This document shows positions 33,716 to 41,818 of a DNA stretch of 64,000 nt, piece after piece. Under the pieces are notes generated by a model. That model was not told where the DNA came from and searched no databases. It was given only the letters and a program-made list of their open reading frames with translations. Within the stretch, counting starts at the first letter, position 1. Each line of letters starts with the position of its first letter. The DNA comes from Sphingopyxis sp. PAMC25046. Lineage in GTDB: Bacteria; Pseudomonadota; Alphaproteobacteria; Sphingomonadales; Sphingomonadaceae. The position numbers were made by a program, and so were the translations under genes. Location: NCBI RefSeq assembly GCF_004795895.1, contig NZ_CP039250.1:3286001-3350000 (forward strand), in the 5' to 3' direction.

Positions 33716-34219
33716 CTATTGCATGGTGGCGAGCTGCGCGGGCGGAAGGCCTTCGTCTTCAGCCTGCGCCTGAAGCTCGCGCTTGCGTTCGAGCATCCGC
33801 TCGCCGAGCGCATCGAGATCGATTTCGGCGGCGCGGGCCTGCTGGAACATATTGCCCTGCTGCTTCTCTTCCTCCTTCACATGATGCTTGATTTCTTCCG
33901 AGAGCACCGTGACCTTGGCTTCGAAAAATTCGTCGTCGGGACCCGAGGCCAGAATATCGTTGATCAGGACCTTGGCGCCGTCATGCTCGACCCATGCCTC
34001 CTTCAGAAGATCCTCCTCGACCTTACCCTTCAGCGCCGGATAGAAGACCTCTTCCTCGATCTGGGCATGGATCTTCAGCTCGGTGCAGATGCGCTCCGCA
34101 ATCTCGGCCTTGCGGCTCTTCGACGAGGCCTTCTCGAATTCCTCGAACAGGGCTTCGACCGCGCGATGATCCGCGGCGAGAATATGGGTGGCGTCGGTAT
34201 CGATTTCGGCGTGCTTCAT
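33716..34219 (-). CDS. Hemerythrin domain protein
   Basis: 167 residues of a four-helix bundle. Iron-ligand histidines and acids appear in ILAADHRAVEALFEEFE, HAQIEEEVFYPAL, WVEHDGAKVLINDI and IKHHVKEEEKQQ. The H-x3-E / H-E-x3 spacing matches bacterial hemerythrins that bind O2 or NO, or buffer iron. A Gln/Ala-rich C-terminal tail extends beyond the bundle. AAGGAGG precedes ATG 34219. A stress-type promoter lies about 30 bases upstream. Confidence 0.9.
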   Translation of the reverse strand: MKHAEIDTDATHILAADHRAVEALFEEFEKASSKSRKAEIAERICTELKIHAQIEEEVFYPALKGKVEEDLLKEAWVEHDGAKVLINDILASGPDDEFFEAKVTVLSEEIKHHVKEEEKQQGNMFQQARAAEIDLDALGERMLERKRELQAQAEDEGLPPAQLATMQ

Positions 34220-34249
34220 GACAATCCTCCTTGCGCCCCCGAGCGGAGG

Positions 34250-34274
34250 AACCGACGAGCCCGGCCGAAGTTTC
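34250..34274 (-). promoter_or_regulatory. EcfG-like promoter for the hemerythrin gene
   Basis: Minus strand: GAAAC (inside GGAAAC), 16 bases, GGTT, ending 31 bases before ATG 34219. Confidence 0.45.
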
Positions 34275-34364
34275 CGCCAAAACCACCGCACAAGGCCTCA
34301 TTTAACTTCGATCAATCATTTTTTGGGCTTGGGCGTGGCAACGCGCTCCCGCCTGCGCGCGGCC

Positions 34365-35348
34365 TCAGCGCCTGCCGCGCATGACATGGCCGTCGCGGCT
34401 CCTCAGCCAGTTGTGAAGACGGGTCGCGGCGAGCGCGCCATGTCCGGTGGCCGTGCTGATCTGGTCGAGTCCCGCCAGCACATCGCCTGCGGCATAGAGA
34501 CCGGGCAACAAAGACTGCGCAAAGGCATCGTCGGGAAGGCAGCCATCGGCATCGGTTTCGAAGCCCGCACTGCGCGCAAGCTCGCTTCGCGGCGTGGAGC
34601 CGAGCGCAGGATAAAGCGTGTCGAAGCGGCGCGGCGCCGTTTCGCCGGCAAACTCCGCAATGATTGCCGTCCCGTCGAAGCAGAGGCGCACGACCTCGCG
34701 TTCGACTATCTCGATATCACTTTTCTCGAGTTCGGCGCGCTCCCGTGCATCGAGCGCGACGCGATGCTTCGGAATGAGGGTGACGCGATGCGAATATTGG
34801 CGGAGGAACATCGCCTCGGCCGCTCCGTGAAGGTCGGACCCGAGCACGGCGATGTCCCGCTCCTTATGCTCGTATCCGTCGCAGATCGGGCAATATCGAA
34901 GCGCGCCGGCCGCCACCGCGCGGGCGTGATCGCCTTCCGTCAGTGACGCCTCGTGTGTTACGACCCCGGTCGCTAGAATGACTCCGCGCGCGGTGACCTC
35001 GACGCCCGACCCCAGGCCGAGCCGGTAAAGCCCGCTCGCACTATCGCGTGTCAGCGTCACAACCTTGTCCTCACAAAAAGCGACATCATATTCGCGAGCT
35101 TGACGCTCGAGCCGTTCGAGAAGGTCGCACCCCGATATACCGTCCGGAAAGCCGGGTACGTTAAACGCCATCGGGGCGCCCGCGGCGCGCGATCGCCCGT
35201 CGTGCACGATGAGGGTCCGCCGGCGATAGCGGCCGAGATAATAGGCCGCCGTGAGACCGGCGGGGCCGGCGCCTACCACGGCGACTTCGCAAGGGGCGAC
35301 GCCCCCTTCCGTACCATCATGGCCGGGTCGAGACCCCGCAGCGCTCAT
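34365..35348 (-). CDS. Thioredoxin-reductase-like FAD/NAD(P) oxidoreductase
   Basis: 327 residues. N-terminal FAD loop EVAVVGAGPAGLTAAYYLG, redox-motif region ALRYCPICDGYEHKE (C-x2-C-D-G as in TrxB), second dinucleotide loop IAVLGSDLHGAAEAMFL, and C-terminal GLYAAGDVLAGLDQISTATG. The length and order match the low-molecular-weight TrxB class, though the NADPH-binding glycines are partly changed (GSDLHGA), so the true partner may not be thioredoxin. ATG 35348 overlaps the stop of the upstream gene (ATGA). Confidence 0.87.
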   Translation of the reverse strand: MSAAGSRPGHDGTEGGVAPCEVAVVGAGPAGLTAAYYLGRYRRRTLIVHDGRSRAAGAPMAFNVPGFPDGISGCDLLERLERQAREYDVAFCEDKVVTLTRDSASGLYRLGLGSGVEVTARGVILATGVVTHEASLTEGDHARAVAAGALRYCPICDGYEHKERDIAVLGSDLHGAAEAMFLRQYSHRVTLIPKHRVALDARERAELEKSDIEIVEREVVRLCFDGTAIIAEFAGETAPRRFDTLYPALGSTPRSELARSAGFETDADGCLPDDAFAQSLLPGLYAAGDVLAGLDQISTATGHGALAATRLHNWLRSRDGHVMRGRR

Positions 35349-35965
35349 TCGGGCTGGCTGCCGGAGGCGGCCCGCAAGCGGGCCGAGGGAGTGGCGGCGG
35401 CGGGCCACTCGCCAGGCTCCAGCTCCGCTCGTCGCCCGAATTCGGCGTGGGTGGTGAGGAGGATGAGGCCATCCGGATGAAAATCGATTTCGGTCGCGGG
35501 GACGGCGCGCAGACTTTCGTCGATACCGCCGATCCCCCCGCTCGCGATGACGAGATAGCTCATTTGCGCCGTGTCGCAGGAAATCATGGCGTCGACGACG
35601 TGGCCCGCTTCTTCACCCGCGATGTCGCTGACGGGCAGACCGCGCATGCCGCTTGCGGCAAGGAGCGACGGGGCGCTGTGCGCCTGACTTCGGCGCTCGG
35701 CGCCGCGGGCACCGTCCTCATAGCGGCGTTGGCGGCCGAGCCAGCGCCAGATCCCGACGAGATTGACGAGCGTCAGGAAGATGTTGGTCGCGACGAGATT
35801 GGTCTGGCTGGTCGAAATCCCGACGATCGACCAAGCAATCGACCCCGCGGTAAAAACCACGAAGCCCCATCCCGTAACCCGTGCGCCCAGATTGGCGGCA
35901 GTCATCATCGCGGCGATCATCGTCGCGGCGGGGGCAATGATCGATGCTGCGTCTTCCAGACCCAA
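35345..35965 (-). CDS. Membrane protein with C-terminal PRC-barrel-like domain
   Basis: 206 residues. Two to three N-terminal helices (IAPAATMIAAMMTAANLG, WGFVVFTAGSIAWSIVGI, NLVATNIFLTLVNLVGIWRW) resemble YgjV-type inner-membrane domains. After a charged linker, the C-terminal MRGLPVSDIAGEEAGHVVDA and MSYLVIASGG look like a PRC-barrel. The TTG start at 35965 touches GGGAGA directly, so a CTG at 35959 or a slightly different start is possible. It is the first gene of a two-gene operon with the flavoprotein; an exact EcfG-type promoter lies upstream. Confidence 0.72.
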   Translation of the reverse strand: MGLEDAASIIAPAATMIAAMMTAANLGARVTGWGFVVFTAGSIAWSIVGISTSQTNLVATNIFLTLVNLVGIWRWLGRQRRYEDGARGAERRSQAHSAPSLLAASGMRGLPVSDIAGEEAGHVVDAMISCDTAQMSYLVIASGGIGGIDESLRAVPATEIDFHPDGLILLTTHAEFGRRAELEPGEWPAAATPSARLRAASGSQPE

Positions 35966-35995
35966 TCTCCCTGTCGCTTCGCCGTGCCGGGTTCG

Positions 35996-36021
35996 AACGC
36001 TGCGCGGCGGCTGCCCGTTCC
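35996..36021 (-). promoter_or_regulatory. EcfG promoter (exact consensus) for the 35965-34365 operon
   Basis: Minus strand: GGAAC, 17 bases, CGTT, ending 31 bases before the TTG at 35965. Confidence 0.7.
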
Positions 36022-36043
36022 GACCGGTACCCCGTCATTGCCA

Positions 36044-36793
36044 TCAACCGCGCTTGCGGCGCGCCGCCGTGTAGGCCGCTTCGGCCCCCTCAATGTAGAG
36101 ATAGGCCGGGTCGAACTGTCCGCGGCGAGCGAGCGCATGAGGATCGCCGATCTCGACGCTTCCGTTGCGGACGAGGCAGAGCGCTTCCTCGCGAAGTTGA
36201 CGCAGAACGCGGTTGACGTGGACAGTGGTCAGCCCGCAGATTTCTCCGATGTCCGCCTGCGTCAGCGCGAGGGCGAACCGGCGCCCGTCGCTCAGGCCCA
36301 CCGACTGGAGGCGGACATTGGTTTCGCACAGGAAGTGCGCGACGCGTCCGACGGCATCGAGGCGGCCGAGGCGGAAGAGCCAGGCGCGGTGAATGGCCGC
36401 ATCGAGCAGGGTCGCGAACCAGAGTTTGCGCGAAAGGTCGGGCATCTCGGCGGTGATCGCATCGAGCGCCCGGTGCGGCACGATCGCGACGGTCGCCGCG
36501 GTCATCGTTCCCACGTCATGATCGAGGCGCTTCAGCGGATAGGCGTGGAGATCGACGAAGTCGCCGGGGAGATGGATAGCCACGAGTTGGCGAAGGCCGT
36601 TCCGGTCGTCGAGATAGCGCGACATGATGCCGTCGACGAGGAGCGTGCTCTGGTCGAGCCAGTCGCCCGCGCGCGCGATGATGCGGCGGGCGTCGATCGT
36701 CTCGACGCGGTCGATGGAGGCTTCGAGGCGGGCGTATTCGCCAGGCTCGAGGCTGACCCCGCGTCGGTCTCTCAAGAAGCGTTCAGTATACAT
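36044..36793 (-). CDS. Crp/Fnr family transcriptional regulator
   Basis: 249 residues. N-terminal beta-roll (IIARAGDWLDQSTLLVDGIM, LVAIHLPGDFVDLHAY), long dimer helix, and an HTH: ALTQADIGEICGLTTVHVNR, then VLRQLREEALCLVRNG. No N-terminal FNR cysteine cluster. It belongs to the same broad class as the regulator at 5245 but is not a recent copy. ATG 36793 follows GAGGGA. A GGAAC-N17-AGTT sequence about 145 bases upstream is a weak promoter candidate. The divergent DUF6894 gene starts at 37231. Confidence 0.87.
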   Translation of the reverse strand: MYTERFLRDRRGVSLEPGEYARLEASIDRVETIDARRIIARAGDWLDQSTLLVDGIMSRYLDDRNGLRQLVAIHLPGDFVDLHAYPLKRLDHDVGTMTAATVAIVPHRALDAITAEMPDLSRKLWFATLLDAAIHRAWLFRLGRLDAVGRVAHFLCETNVRLQSVGLSDGRRFALALTQADIGEICGLTTVHVNRVLRQLREEALCLVRNGSVEIGDPHALARRGQFDPAYLYIEGAEAAYTAARRKRG

Positions 36794-37230
36794 GACTGAC
36801 GGTCCCTCAAAGGTCGAATAGCATGGGGCGGGCTTGCCTCCTGCTTTCCTCCCGAAAGCCGCCCCGCAGCCCTTATGGGAAGCGGAATCGTGATGATGCA
36901 GGTTAATCAAGCCCGCGCTTCCAACTTCCGAGACGCCATTCTTGTTCCCGGACCAAGTGGGCAAAGTCACGCTCGAACGCCAGCAGACCGCGTAGGGGGT
37001 GAAGCATTGAAGCGCGGAGCGCTGGCCGGGCCGGTTCCACGTCGTGCTATTACCGCAACGCGTACATTTTCGGTTCCTCCCCGGCTGCAATGGAACCTTG
37101 CACGACCCGCGAGCGATAGGCACAGAGGATCATCGCCGACGCAAGCGACGTGGTGAGTCCAGCGCAAGCGGGAGGGGCGTATCGGACCGGCGGCAGGCTC
37201 TTGCAGCTGCCAACGGCGGGAGGAACAAGC
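36794..37230. other. Intergenic stretch between the divergent Crp/Fnr and DUF6894 genes
   Basis: 437 bases with no supported CDS. It should hold control sites for both genes; I saw no clear palindromic Crp/Fnr operator. Confidence 0.45.
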
Positions 37231-37494
37231 GTGCCCCGTTTCTATTTCCACAGCAGCAGCGGTCGAGCCGAGCTGGATGAAGAAGGGGTCGACCTTGCCG
37301 ATCTTACCGCCGCTCGGCTCGAGGCGGCACGCTATGCCGGCCATTTGCTCGCCGACGATCCCGCGCTCATCGACGACACCGTGTCCCTCCGTGTCGAGGT
37401 CACCGATGCGGAGGGCTGCCTCTGCTGCGCGGTGATCGTTACCACGGTCGATGCGCGGCGCAGGATCGAACGGCCCGCGCCGTCCTCCGCATAG
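37231..37494 (+). CDS. DUF6894 small protein
   Basis: 87 residues starting M-PRFYFHSSSGRAELDEEGV, then LTAARLEAARYAGHLLADD and CCAVIVTTVDARRRIE. It follows the MPR-x-x-FH, DEEG and A-R-L-E-A landmarks of DUF6894 and resembles the gene at 6135. GTG 37231 is the start; GGAGGA is nine bases upstream. It is divergent from a Crp/Fnr regulator. Confidence 0.82.
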   Translation: MPRFYFHSSSGRAELDEEGVDLADLTAARLEAARYAGHLLADDPALIDDTVSLRVEVTDAEGCLCCAVIVTTVDARRRIERPAPSSA

Positions 37495-37523
37495 CCTCTC
37501 CGCGTCCGGACCCTGTGTTCCGG

Positions 37524-38045
37524 CTATCGCGCTGCCACCATCGCCGCAGCCTCTTCGAGCATCGCGAGCGCGAGGTCGACTGCGGCTTCGAGGACTGCGG
37601 CTCGTCCAATATCTCCGACATGATGCTCTTCGACCCGGGTTTCATGATGGGCCGCGGCGATAAAGAGAAGGCCGACTTCTTCGTTGCCCTGCTGCGGACC
37701 GCAGAAGCCGGTCACGGCGACCGCGATACCGGCTCGGCTTCGCGCCAGCGCCTGCGCTGCCATGGCGCGGGTAGCCTCGGCATTGACGCCTTCATCACGC
37801 TCTGCGTCCGCGCGATCCAAGCCGAGCATCTCGCATTTCGCATCGGCGGAGTAGACGATGAAACCGCGCTCAAGCCAGGGGCCGAGCGCTGCGTCTCCGG
37901 CAAACAGGGCGGCAAGCTGCCCGCCCGTACAACTCTCGGCCGTGGCGACGCGCAATTCGGCTTCGGCCAGCATATTCGCGAGGCGGCGCGTCGCGTCGGC
38001 GCGTCGTCGCTTCTCGCGGGGCGGCGCCATTTGCTCAGACGGCAT
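37524..38045 (-). CDS. CinA C-terminal (nicotinamide-nucleotide amidase-like) protein
   Basis: 173 residues corresponding to the CinA C-terminal domain alone: RVATAESCTGGQLAALFAGD, GFIVYSADAKCEMLG, NAEATRAMAAQALARSRAGI and AVAVTGFCGPQQGNEEVGL. The usual AVTG-I-A-GP is changed to AVTGFCGP. Stand-alone CinA/PncC proteins deamidate nicotinamide mononucleotide, recycling NAD. AGGA eight bases ahead of ATG 38045 supports that start, which overlaps the DUF421 gene by eleven bases. It is the third gene of an operon. Confidence 0.82.
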   Translation of the reverse strand: MPSEQMAPPREKRRRADATRRLANMLAEAELRVATAESCTGGQLAALFAGDAALGPWLERGFIVYSADAKCEMLGLDRADAERDEGVNAEATRAMAAQALARSRAGIAVAVTGFCGPQQGNEEVGLLFIAAAHHETRVEEHHVGDIGRAAVLEAAVDLALAMLEEAAAMVAAR

Positions 38046-38514
38046 CGTCGTCATCCTGCTGTTTCGCCGCATTCGTGCCGCGCGCCAGAAAACTGATCTT
38101 GCCCTGGGGCTCGAGGATTGCCCACTCGACGTCCGAGAGGCGGGCGATGCCCGCAAGGCGCATTTCCGACAATATCTCGTCGCGCGTCAATCTGTCGCGA
38201 CGCAAATTTCGCGCGATGATCTCCCCTTTCTTGACGATGATTTTCGGCGAACCATCGAGCAGGGCTTCGAGCCGGGGAAAGCGATAGGTTGCCCAACTGA
38301 GTAGAAGCGCCCAAAAAGCGAAAGTGCTGATTGCAAGCAGGCCACCGGTCAGGCTGAAGTCATTATGGGTGACTCCCTGCTGGATCAGGTCCCCCATGAC
38401 GATCAGCAACACCAGTTCAAACGGCGTCATCTGTCCGAGCTCCCGCTTTCCGAGCAAGCGGATGAGCACATAGAGAAAAACGAACATCGCGGTGGCGCGC
38501 AGGACGATATCCAT
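38035..38514 (-). CDS. DUF421 (YetF-type) membrane protein
   Basis: 159 residues. Helices AMFVFLYVLIRLLGKRELGQ, FELVLLIVMGDLIQQGV and LAISTFAFWALLLSWATYR precede the soluble domain with SPKIIVKKGEIIARNLRRDR and ARLSDVEWAILEPQGKISF. The GKREL-x-Q-M-T-P-F-E-L signature is the common DUF421 form, more typical than the copy at 24595. Its ATG overlaps the stop of the upstream gene by one base (TGATG). Confidence 0.9.
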   Translation of the reverse strand: MDIVLRATAMFVFLYVLIRLLGKRELGQMTPFELVLLIVMGDLIQQGVTHNDFSLTGGLLAISTFAFWALLLSWATYRFPRLEALLDGSPKIIVKKGEIIARNLRRDRLTRDEILSEMRLAGIARLSDVEWAILEPQGKISFLARGTNAAKQQDDDDAV

Positions 38515-39029
38515 CAGGGTAGAACCCGGATGGATATCGGCTGCCGGCCAATCAGGCGGTCGCCGTCATAAACGGCGATCGCCCCGTCCGTCCCTGCGAA
38601 GAGCGGGGGATTGATTTGTCCGTCGATCTTGATGCGGAGGGTCTCGCCGGCTTCGAGCGGACCGTAGGAAAAGCGAAATTCGCCGCGACGAAACTCCTCT
38701 TCCGCAGCAGCGGGTATCATCGTGTTGATCGTCATGTCGCGCCAGAGGCGGGGCTCGACGGCAAGCACGGCTTCTTCAATCCCGGCCTTGCTGCGGACTT
38801 CGATTTCGGTCTCGAAAAATTCGCCGTTCCGGATGATGCCCGGGGTTTTCACCTCCAGGGTGGCGAGCGCAAAATCGGCTCTAGCGCGCGGACTTGGTTG
38901 CCCTCCGGCGAGACCGAGGCAAGCGGTCAGCAGGAGCCCGCCGATCAAAAGGAGCGAAGTCGGCGTCACGAATATGTCGCCGCCGCCTGCCCCGCCTCCT
39001 TCCGATATTCCTTCGGGTAATTCGCTCAA
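38514..39029 (-). CDS. Hypothetical protein with one membrane helix and a periplasmic beta domain
   Basis: 171 residues from TTG 39029, which has GGAGG at good spacing. A glycine-rich N-terminus leads to a helix, TPTSLLLIGGLLLTACLGLA. A beta-rich domain follows (FFETEIEVRSKAGIEEAVLA, EFRFSYGPLEAGETLRIKID) ending GRQPISIRVLP, resembling an immunoglobulin-like fold exposed to the periplasm. No named family recognised. It is the first gene of the operon with DUF421 and the CinA-like gene, behind an exact EcfG-type promoter. Confidence 0.68.
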   Translation of the reverse strand: MSELPEGISEGGGAGGGDIFVTPTSLLLIGGLLLTACLGLAGGQPSPRARADFALATLEVKTPGIIRNGEFFETEIEVRSKAGIEEAVLAVEPRLWRDMTINTMIPAAAEEEFRRGEFRFSYGPLEAGETLRIKIDGQINPPLFAGTDGAIAVYDGDRLIGRQPISIRVLP

Positions 39030-39105
39030 CCGACGCCTCCGGCCATTACCAGCCTCGCACGCGACCGCAGCTTCATATCCCTGCCGGCGGCCGCTCGCGG
39101 AATTA

Positions 39106-39130
39106 AACGAGGTAGTCGGATGCGAGTTCC
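39106..39130 (-). promoter_or_regulatory. EcfG promoter (exact consensus) for the 39029-37524 operon
   Basis: Minus strand: GGAAC, 16 bases, CGTT, ending 76 bases before the TTG at 39029. Confidence 0.65.
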
Positions 39131-39195
39131 CGCCGTTTGCCACGATCGACCTAACCTCGATCAAGGGTTCCCACCGCGCGTCGCGGATCTGCCGC

Positions 39196-40503
39196 CTAGC
39201 CCATGCTCGCGAGCAGCGCATCGACCGTGGTGGTCGCAAAACCGATGGCGCTGTCCGAGATTCCGTACGGAATGAAAAGTCGGTCACCGATCGCGGTTGC
39301 GCCGCAGGTATAGACGACATTGGGCACATAGCCTTCGCGGTCGCTCTCGGCCGCCGAGAGGATCGGACAAGCTGTGCGCGCCAGGACGCGGCCGGGATTC
39401 TCCTTGTCGAGAAGCGCCGCCCCGAGACTATATTTGCGCATCGCGCCGACGCCATGGGTGAGCAGGATCCATCCCGCGTCGCATTCGATCGGGCTTCCGC
39501 AATTGCCCATCTGGACGAGCTCCCAAGGGAAGCGCGGCCGGATCAGCGGCTCGCCTTCATCGTCCCATTCATTGAGACTGTCCGACGCAAGGATGGTGAT
39601 ATTCTTGCCGTCCTGCCGCGCGATCATGCAGTAGCGTCCGTCGATCTTTCGCGGAAAGAGCGCCATGCCCTTGTGCCTTGCGGCCCGTCCAACGAGGGGT
39701 TCGAGCGTGAAACTTCCGAAGTCGCGGGTACGCATAAGTTCGGACCGAATTTCGCGTCCCGAATAAGCCGTGTAGGTCCCAAGATATTCTTTTTCGCCAC
39801 CATCGTGCGTGAATTGAACCAAACGCAGATCCTCTAGCCCGTTGCGCTGGGCTTCGGTGACGGGGAAGAGCACCGAGTTCGAAATCGTGCTTCCCGCGAG
39901 GCGGTGAACATCGACCGGCTCGTCGGTCTCGCAGCGATGGCGGTCGTCGGCGACCGCCGCCATCGCTGGACCCGACTGGGGCCAGAGCTGAAATCGCGAG
40001 CCCGGCCCCATGATGCCCTCGCGAAAGGCGATCGAGGAGATATGGCCTTCGCCTACCGCGCGCATCGACATGACGAAGCGTAGCTGATCGTCCGCGATGC
40101 CGCTCTGGTCGGGATGCGGAACCACGCTCGGGTTCATGAGCGCCGCGGCGGCATAGCTATATTCGTGACAGAAATAGGCGCCGATGACGCGGCGCTTGAC
40201 CGGCGAGACCCGCGCCTCGTCAAGAGCCAGATCCTCGGCCACCTCGCGAAAGCGTTCGTCGAAAATCTGACCTATCTGCCAGTGGCGCTCGGAGAAATCT
40301 TTCCAGATCAGGCCGAGCTCCAGTTCGGCCTGGTCGTCGCCCATCGCCAATATGTCCGCGACGAGCTGCGCCGCGCGCGACGGTTCCGAGACATTTGATT
40401 GCCAGGCGAGATGAAAGGGCCGCAGGACAACCCGGCTCGGATCGGCGGTGAGCTTTTCGCCAAGTATCTCCAAGGGGGACTGCTCCGGCCGGCAGATCAG
40501 CAT
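39196..40503 (-). CDS. GH130-family glycoside phosphorylase-like protein (copy A)
   Basis: 435 residues of a five-bladed propeller. N-terminal region VVLRPFHLAWQSN, catalytic-blade motifs RLVQFTHDGGEKEYLGTYTA and NGLEDLRLVQF, MALFPRKIDGRYCMIARQDG, WELVQMGNCGSPIECDAGWI, LLTHGVGAMRKYSLGAALLD and DREGYVPNVVYTCGATAIGD. This order fits GH130, which phosphorolyses beta-mannosides to mannose 1-phosphate. The N-terminal about 100 residues, predicted helical, are longer than in simple GH130 enzymes. No clear ribosome site precedes ATG 40503. An exact EcfG-type promoter lies 75 bases upstream. It belongs to the mannose cluster. Confidence 0.85.
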   Translation of the reverse strand: MLICRPEQSPLEILGEKLTADPSRVVLRPFHLAWQSNVSEPSRAAQLVADILAMGDDQAELELGLIWKDFSERHWQIGQIFDERFREVAEDLALDEARVSPVKRRVIGAYFCHEYSYAAAALMNPSVVPHPDQSGIADDQLRFVMSMRAVGEGHISSIAFREGIMGPGSRFQLWPQSGPAMAAVADDRHRCETDEPVDVHRLAGSTISNSVLFPVTEAQRNGLEDLRLVQFTHDGGEKEYLGTYTAYSGREIRSELMRTRDFGSFTLEPLVGRAARHKGMALFPRKIDGRYCMIARQDGKNITILASDSLNEWDDEGEPLIRPRFPWELVQMGNCGSPIECDAGWILLTHGVGAMRKYSLGAALLDKENPGRVLARTACPILSAAESDREGYVPNVVYTCGATAIGDRLFIPYGISDSAIGFATTTVDALLASMG

Positions 40504-40577
40504 ATTCGGGAATGCCTTTCGATCTCTACCCCCGGCGCAGGATAGGCAGCCGGCGGTGGGGTGCAAGGAGAAAGGAA

Positions 40578-40602
40578 AACGCCGCTTTCCGCCGCGCGTT
40601 CC
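40578..40602 (-). promoter_or_regulatory. EcfG promoter (exact consensus) for GH130 copy A
   Basis: Minus strand: GGAAC, 16 bases, CGTT, ending 74 bases before ATG 40503. It overlaps the end of the intergenic region behind the isomerase gene. Confidence 0.65.
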
Positions 40603-40626
40603 GTGAAATGCGAAGCTGGTTTCAGG

Positions 40627-41451
40627 CTATCCTTCGGTCCAAGCGGCGAGGAAGCGCGCGGCGACGTCTGACTCGATTTCATCGGATCGGGCTCTCCAGA
40701 CGCACTCGCCGGGCGAGGCTTTCACTCCCCCGGCTTTCAGCTCGCCCGCAATCGGCAGCAGAAGAAGCGGATGGGCCGAAGGCAATGGCGTCATGTCGGC
40801 ACCTGCGACATGAGCGAGCGAAAGCCGGGAACCCGAGAGCAGCCCTGTGCTCGCCCGGGCGGCTACGAGCTGCCGGCTTGAGGCCGCCATCGGCTCGGCG
40901 CGCGCGACCTCGACGCCATCGTCGAGATGGAGATCGCGGGGCCGCCCATAGTCGTACAGGCGATAGGTGACGTCGCTCTTCTGCTGGATTTCGGCAAGCG
41001 TCAGCCCCCCGCCGATCGCGTGCACGGTGCCGGGCGGGATATGAAAGAACATCCCGGCCTCGGCGGGATGCCACTGCATGAGCGTCTCGATTTCTCCCGA
41101 AATCGCGGCGGCCCGAAGCGCCTCGCGGTCGAGCGACCGTATCGTGCCGATGCCAAGCCGGGCGCCGGGTTCGGCGTCGAGGACCAGCCAGCACTCCTCC
41201 TTGCCGTTCGGAAGGCCTCGGCGACGGGCCTGCGCATCGTCCGGATGAACCTGAATCGAAAGGCGTTCGCTCGTGAAGAGATATTTGGCGAGAAGCGGGC
41301 AGTCGTCCGGCGGATCGAACCAAATCTCGCCGACACGCTGAGACTCCCCGCTCGAAAACGGTGGTGGAAGCCTCTCGACGCCCCACGGCTTTTCCACCGC
41401 GATCTTGGAAAGTTTCGAAACGCTCGCGGTACGCGCCGCACTATCGAGCAT
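40627..41451 (-). CDS. manA: Class I (ManA-type) mannose-6-phosphate isomerase
   Basis: 274 residues. Motifs in order: KPWGVERLPPPF, VGEIWFDPPDDCPLLAKYL, LSIQVHPDDAQARRRGLPNG (Gln and His zinc ligands), KEECWLVLDAEPGARL (Glu ligand), MFFHIPPGTVHAIGGGLTLA (second His ligand) and KSDVTYRLYDYGRPR. It interconverts fructose 6-phosphate and mannose 6-phosphate. At 274 residues it is shorter than E. coli ManA and matches compact bacterial forms. GGGAGG precedes ATG 41451. A stress-type promoter lies 40 bases upstream, back to back with the GT4 gene. Confidence 0.88.
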   Translation of the reverse strand: MLDSAARTASVSKLSKIAVEKPWGVERLPPPFSSGESQRVGEIWFDPPDDCPLLAKYLFTSERLSIQVHPDDAQARRRGLPNGKEECWLVLDAEPGARLGIGTIRSLDREALRAAAISGEIETLMQWHPAEAGMFFHIPPGTVHAIGGGLTLAEIQQKSDVTYRLYDYGRPRDLHLDDGVEVARAEPMAASSRQLVAARASTGLLSGSRLSLAHVAGADMTPLPSAHPLLLLPIAGELKAGGVKASPGECVWRARSDEIESDVAARFLAAWTEG

Positions 41452-41490
41452 GAGGATCGCCTCCCAGCATATTGTCATTCCCCAACCGAC

Positions 41491-41515
41491 GACGCGCCGA
41501 ACGGTCGATCGTTCC
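41491..41515 (-). promoter_or_regulatory. EcfG-like promoter for manA
   Basis: Minus strand: GGAAC, 16 bases, CGTC, ending 40 bases before ATG 41451. Confidence 0.55.
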
Positions 41516-41677
41516 GGGCGACGTCTCGACCATGGAGACCCGCTTTCGGGCAATGCGAAACGCGAGATTGTATCGCTCGCCTCGTCCCGACCCCGGCCGC
41601 GACGCCTGCTACGGAAAGATTCGACATAACCTGGATCAATCGCCCGCCGAAAATGCGTCGTTCGGGCTTGCTGCACT

Positions 41678-41703
41678 GCAACCACGGCACGCGCCGGCGC
41701 GTT
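41678..41703 (+). promoter_or_regulatory. GCAAC-type EcfG-like promoter for the GT4 gene
   Basis: GCAAC, 17 bases, CGTT, about 115 bases before the GT4 start. Confidence 0.4.
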
Positions 41704-41818
41704 GGCAGCGTCATACGACCAATTCGAAACCGGCTCGGCAGGCGCGGAGCGCGGACCCTTGCGCCCGGCAGCGCGAGGGCGAGGTTTTCGCCTGCCCGGC
41801 CCATATATGAGGATGGGC

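Noticed and set aside
33553..33891. 112-codon plus-strand frame starting MIEINQPAAG
   Set aside because: The first 15 residues look natural, but the frame then becomes Arg/Ala-rich and runs antisense into the hemerythrin gene.
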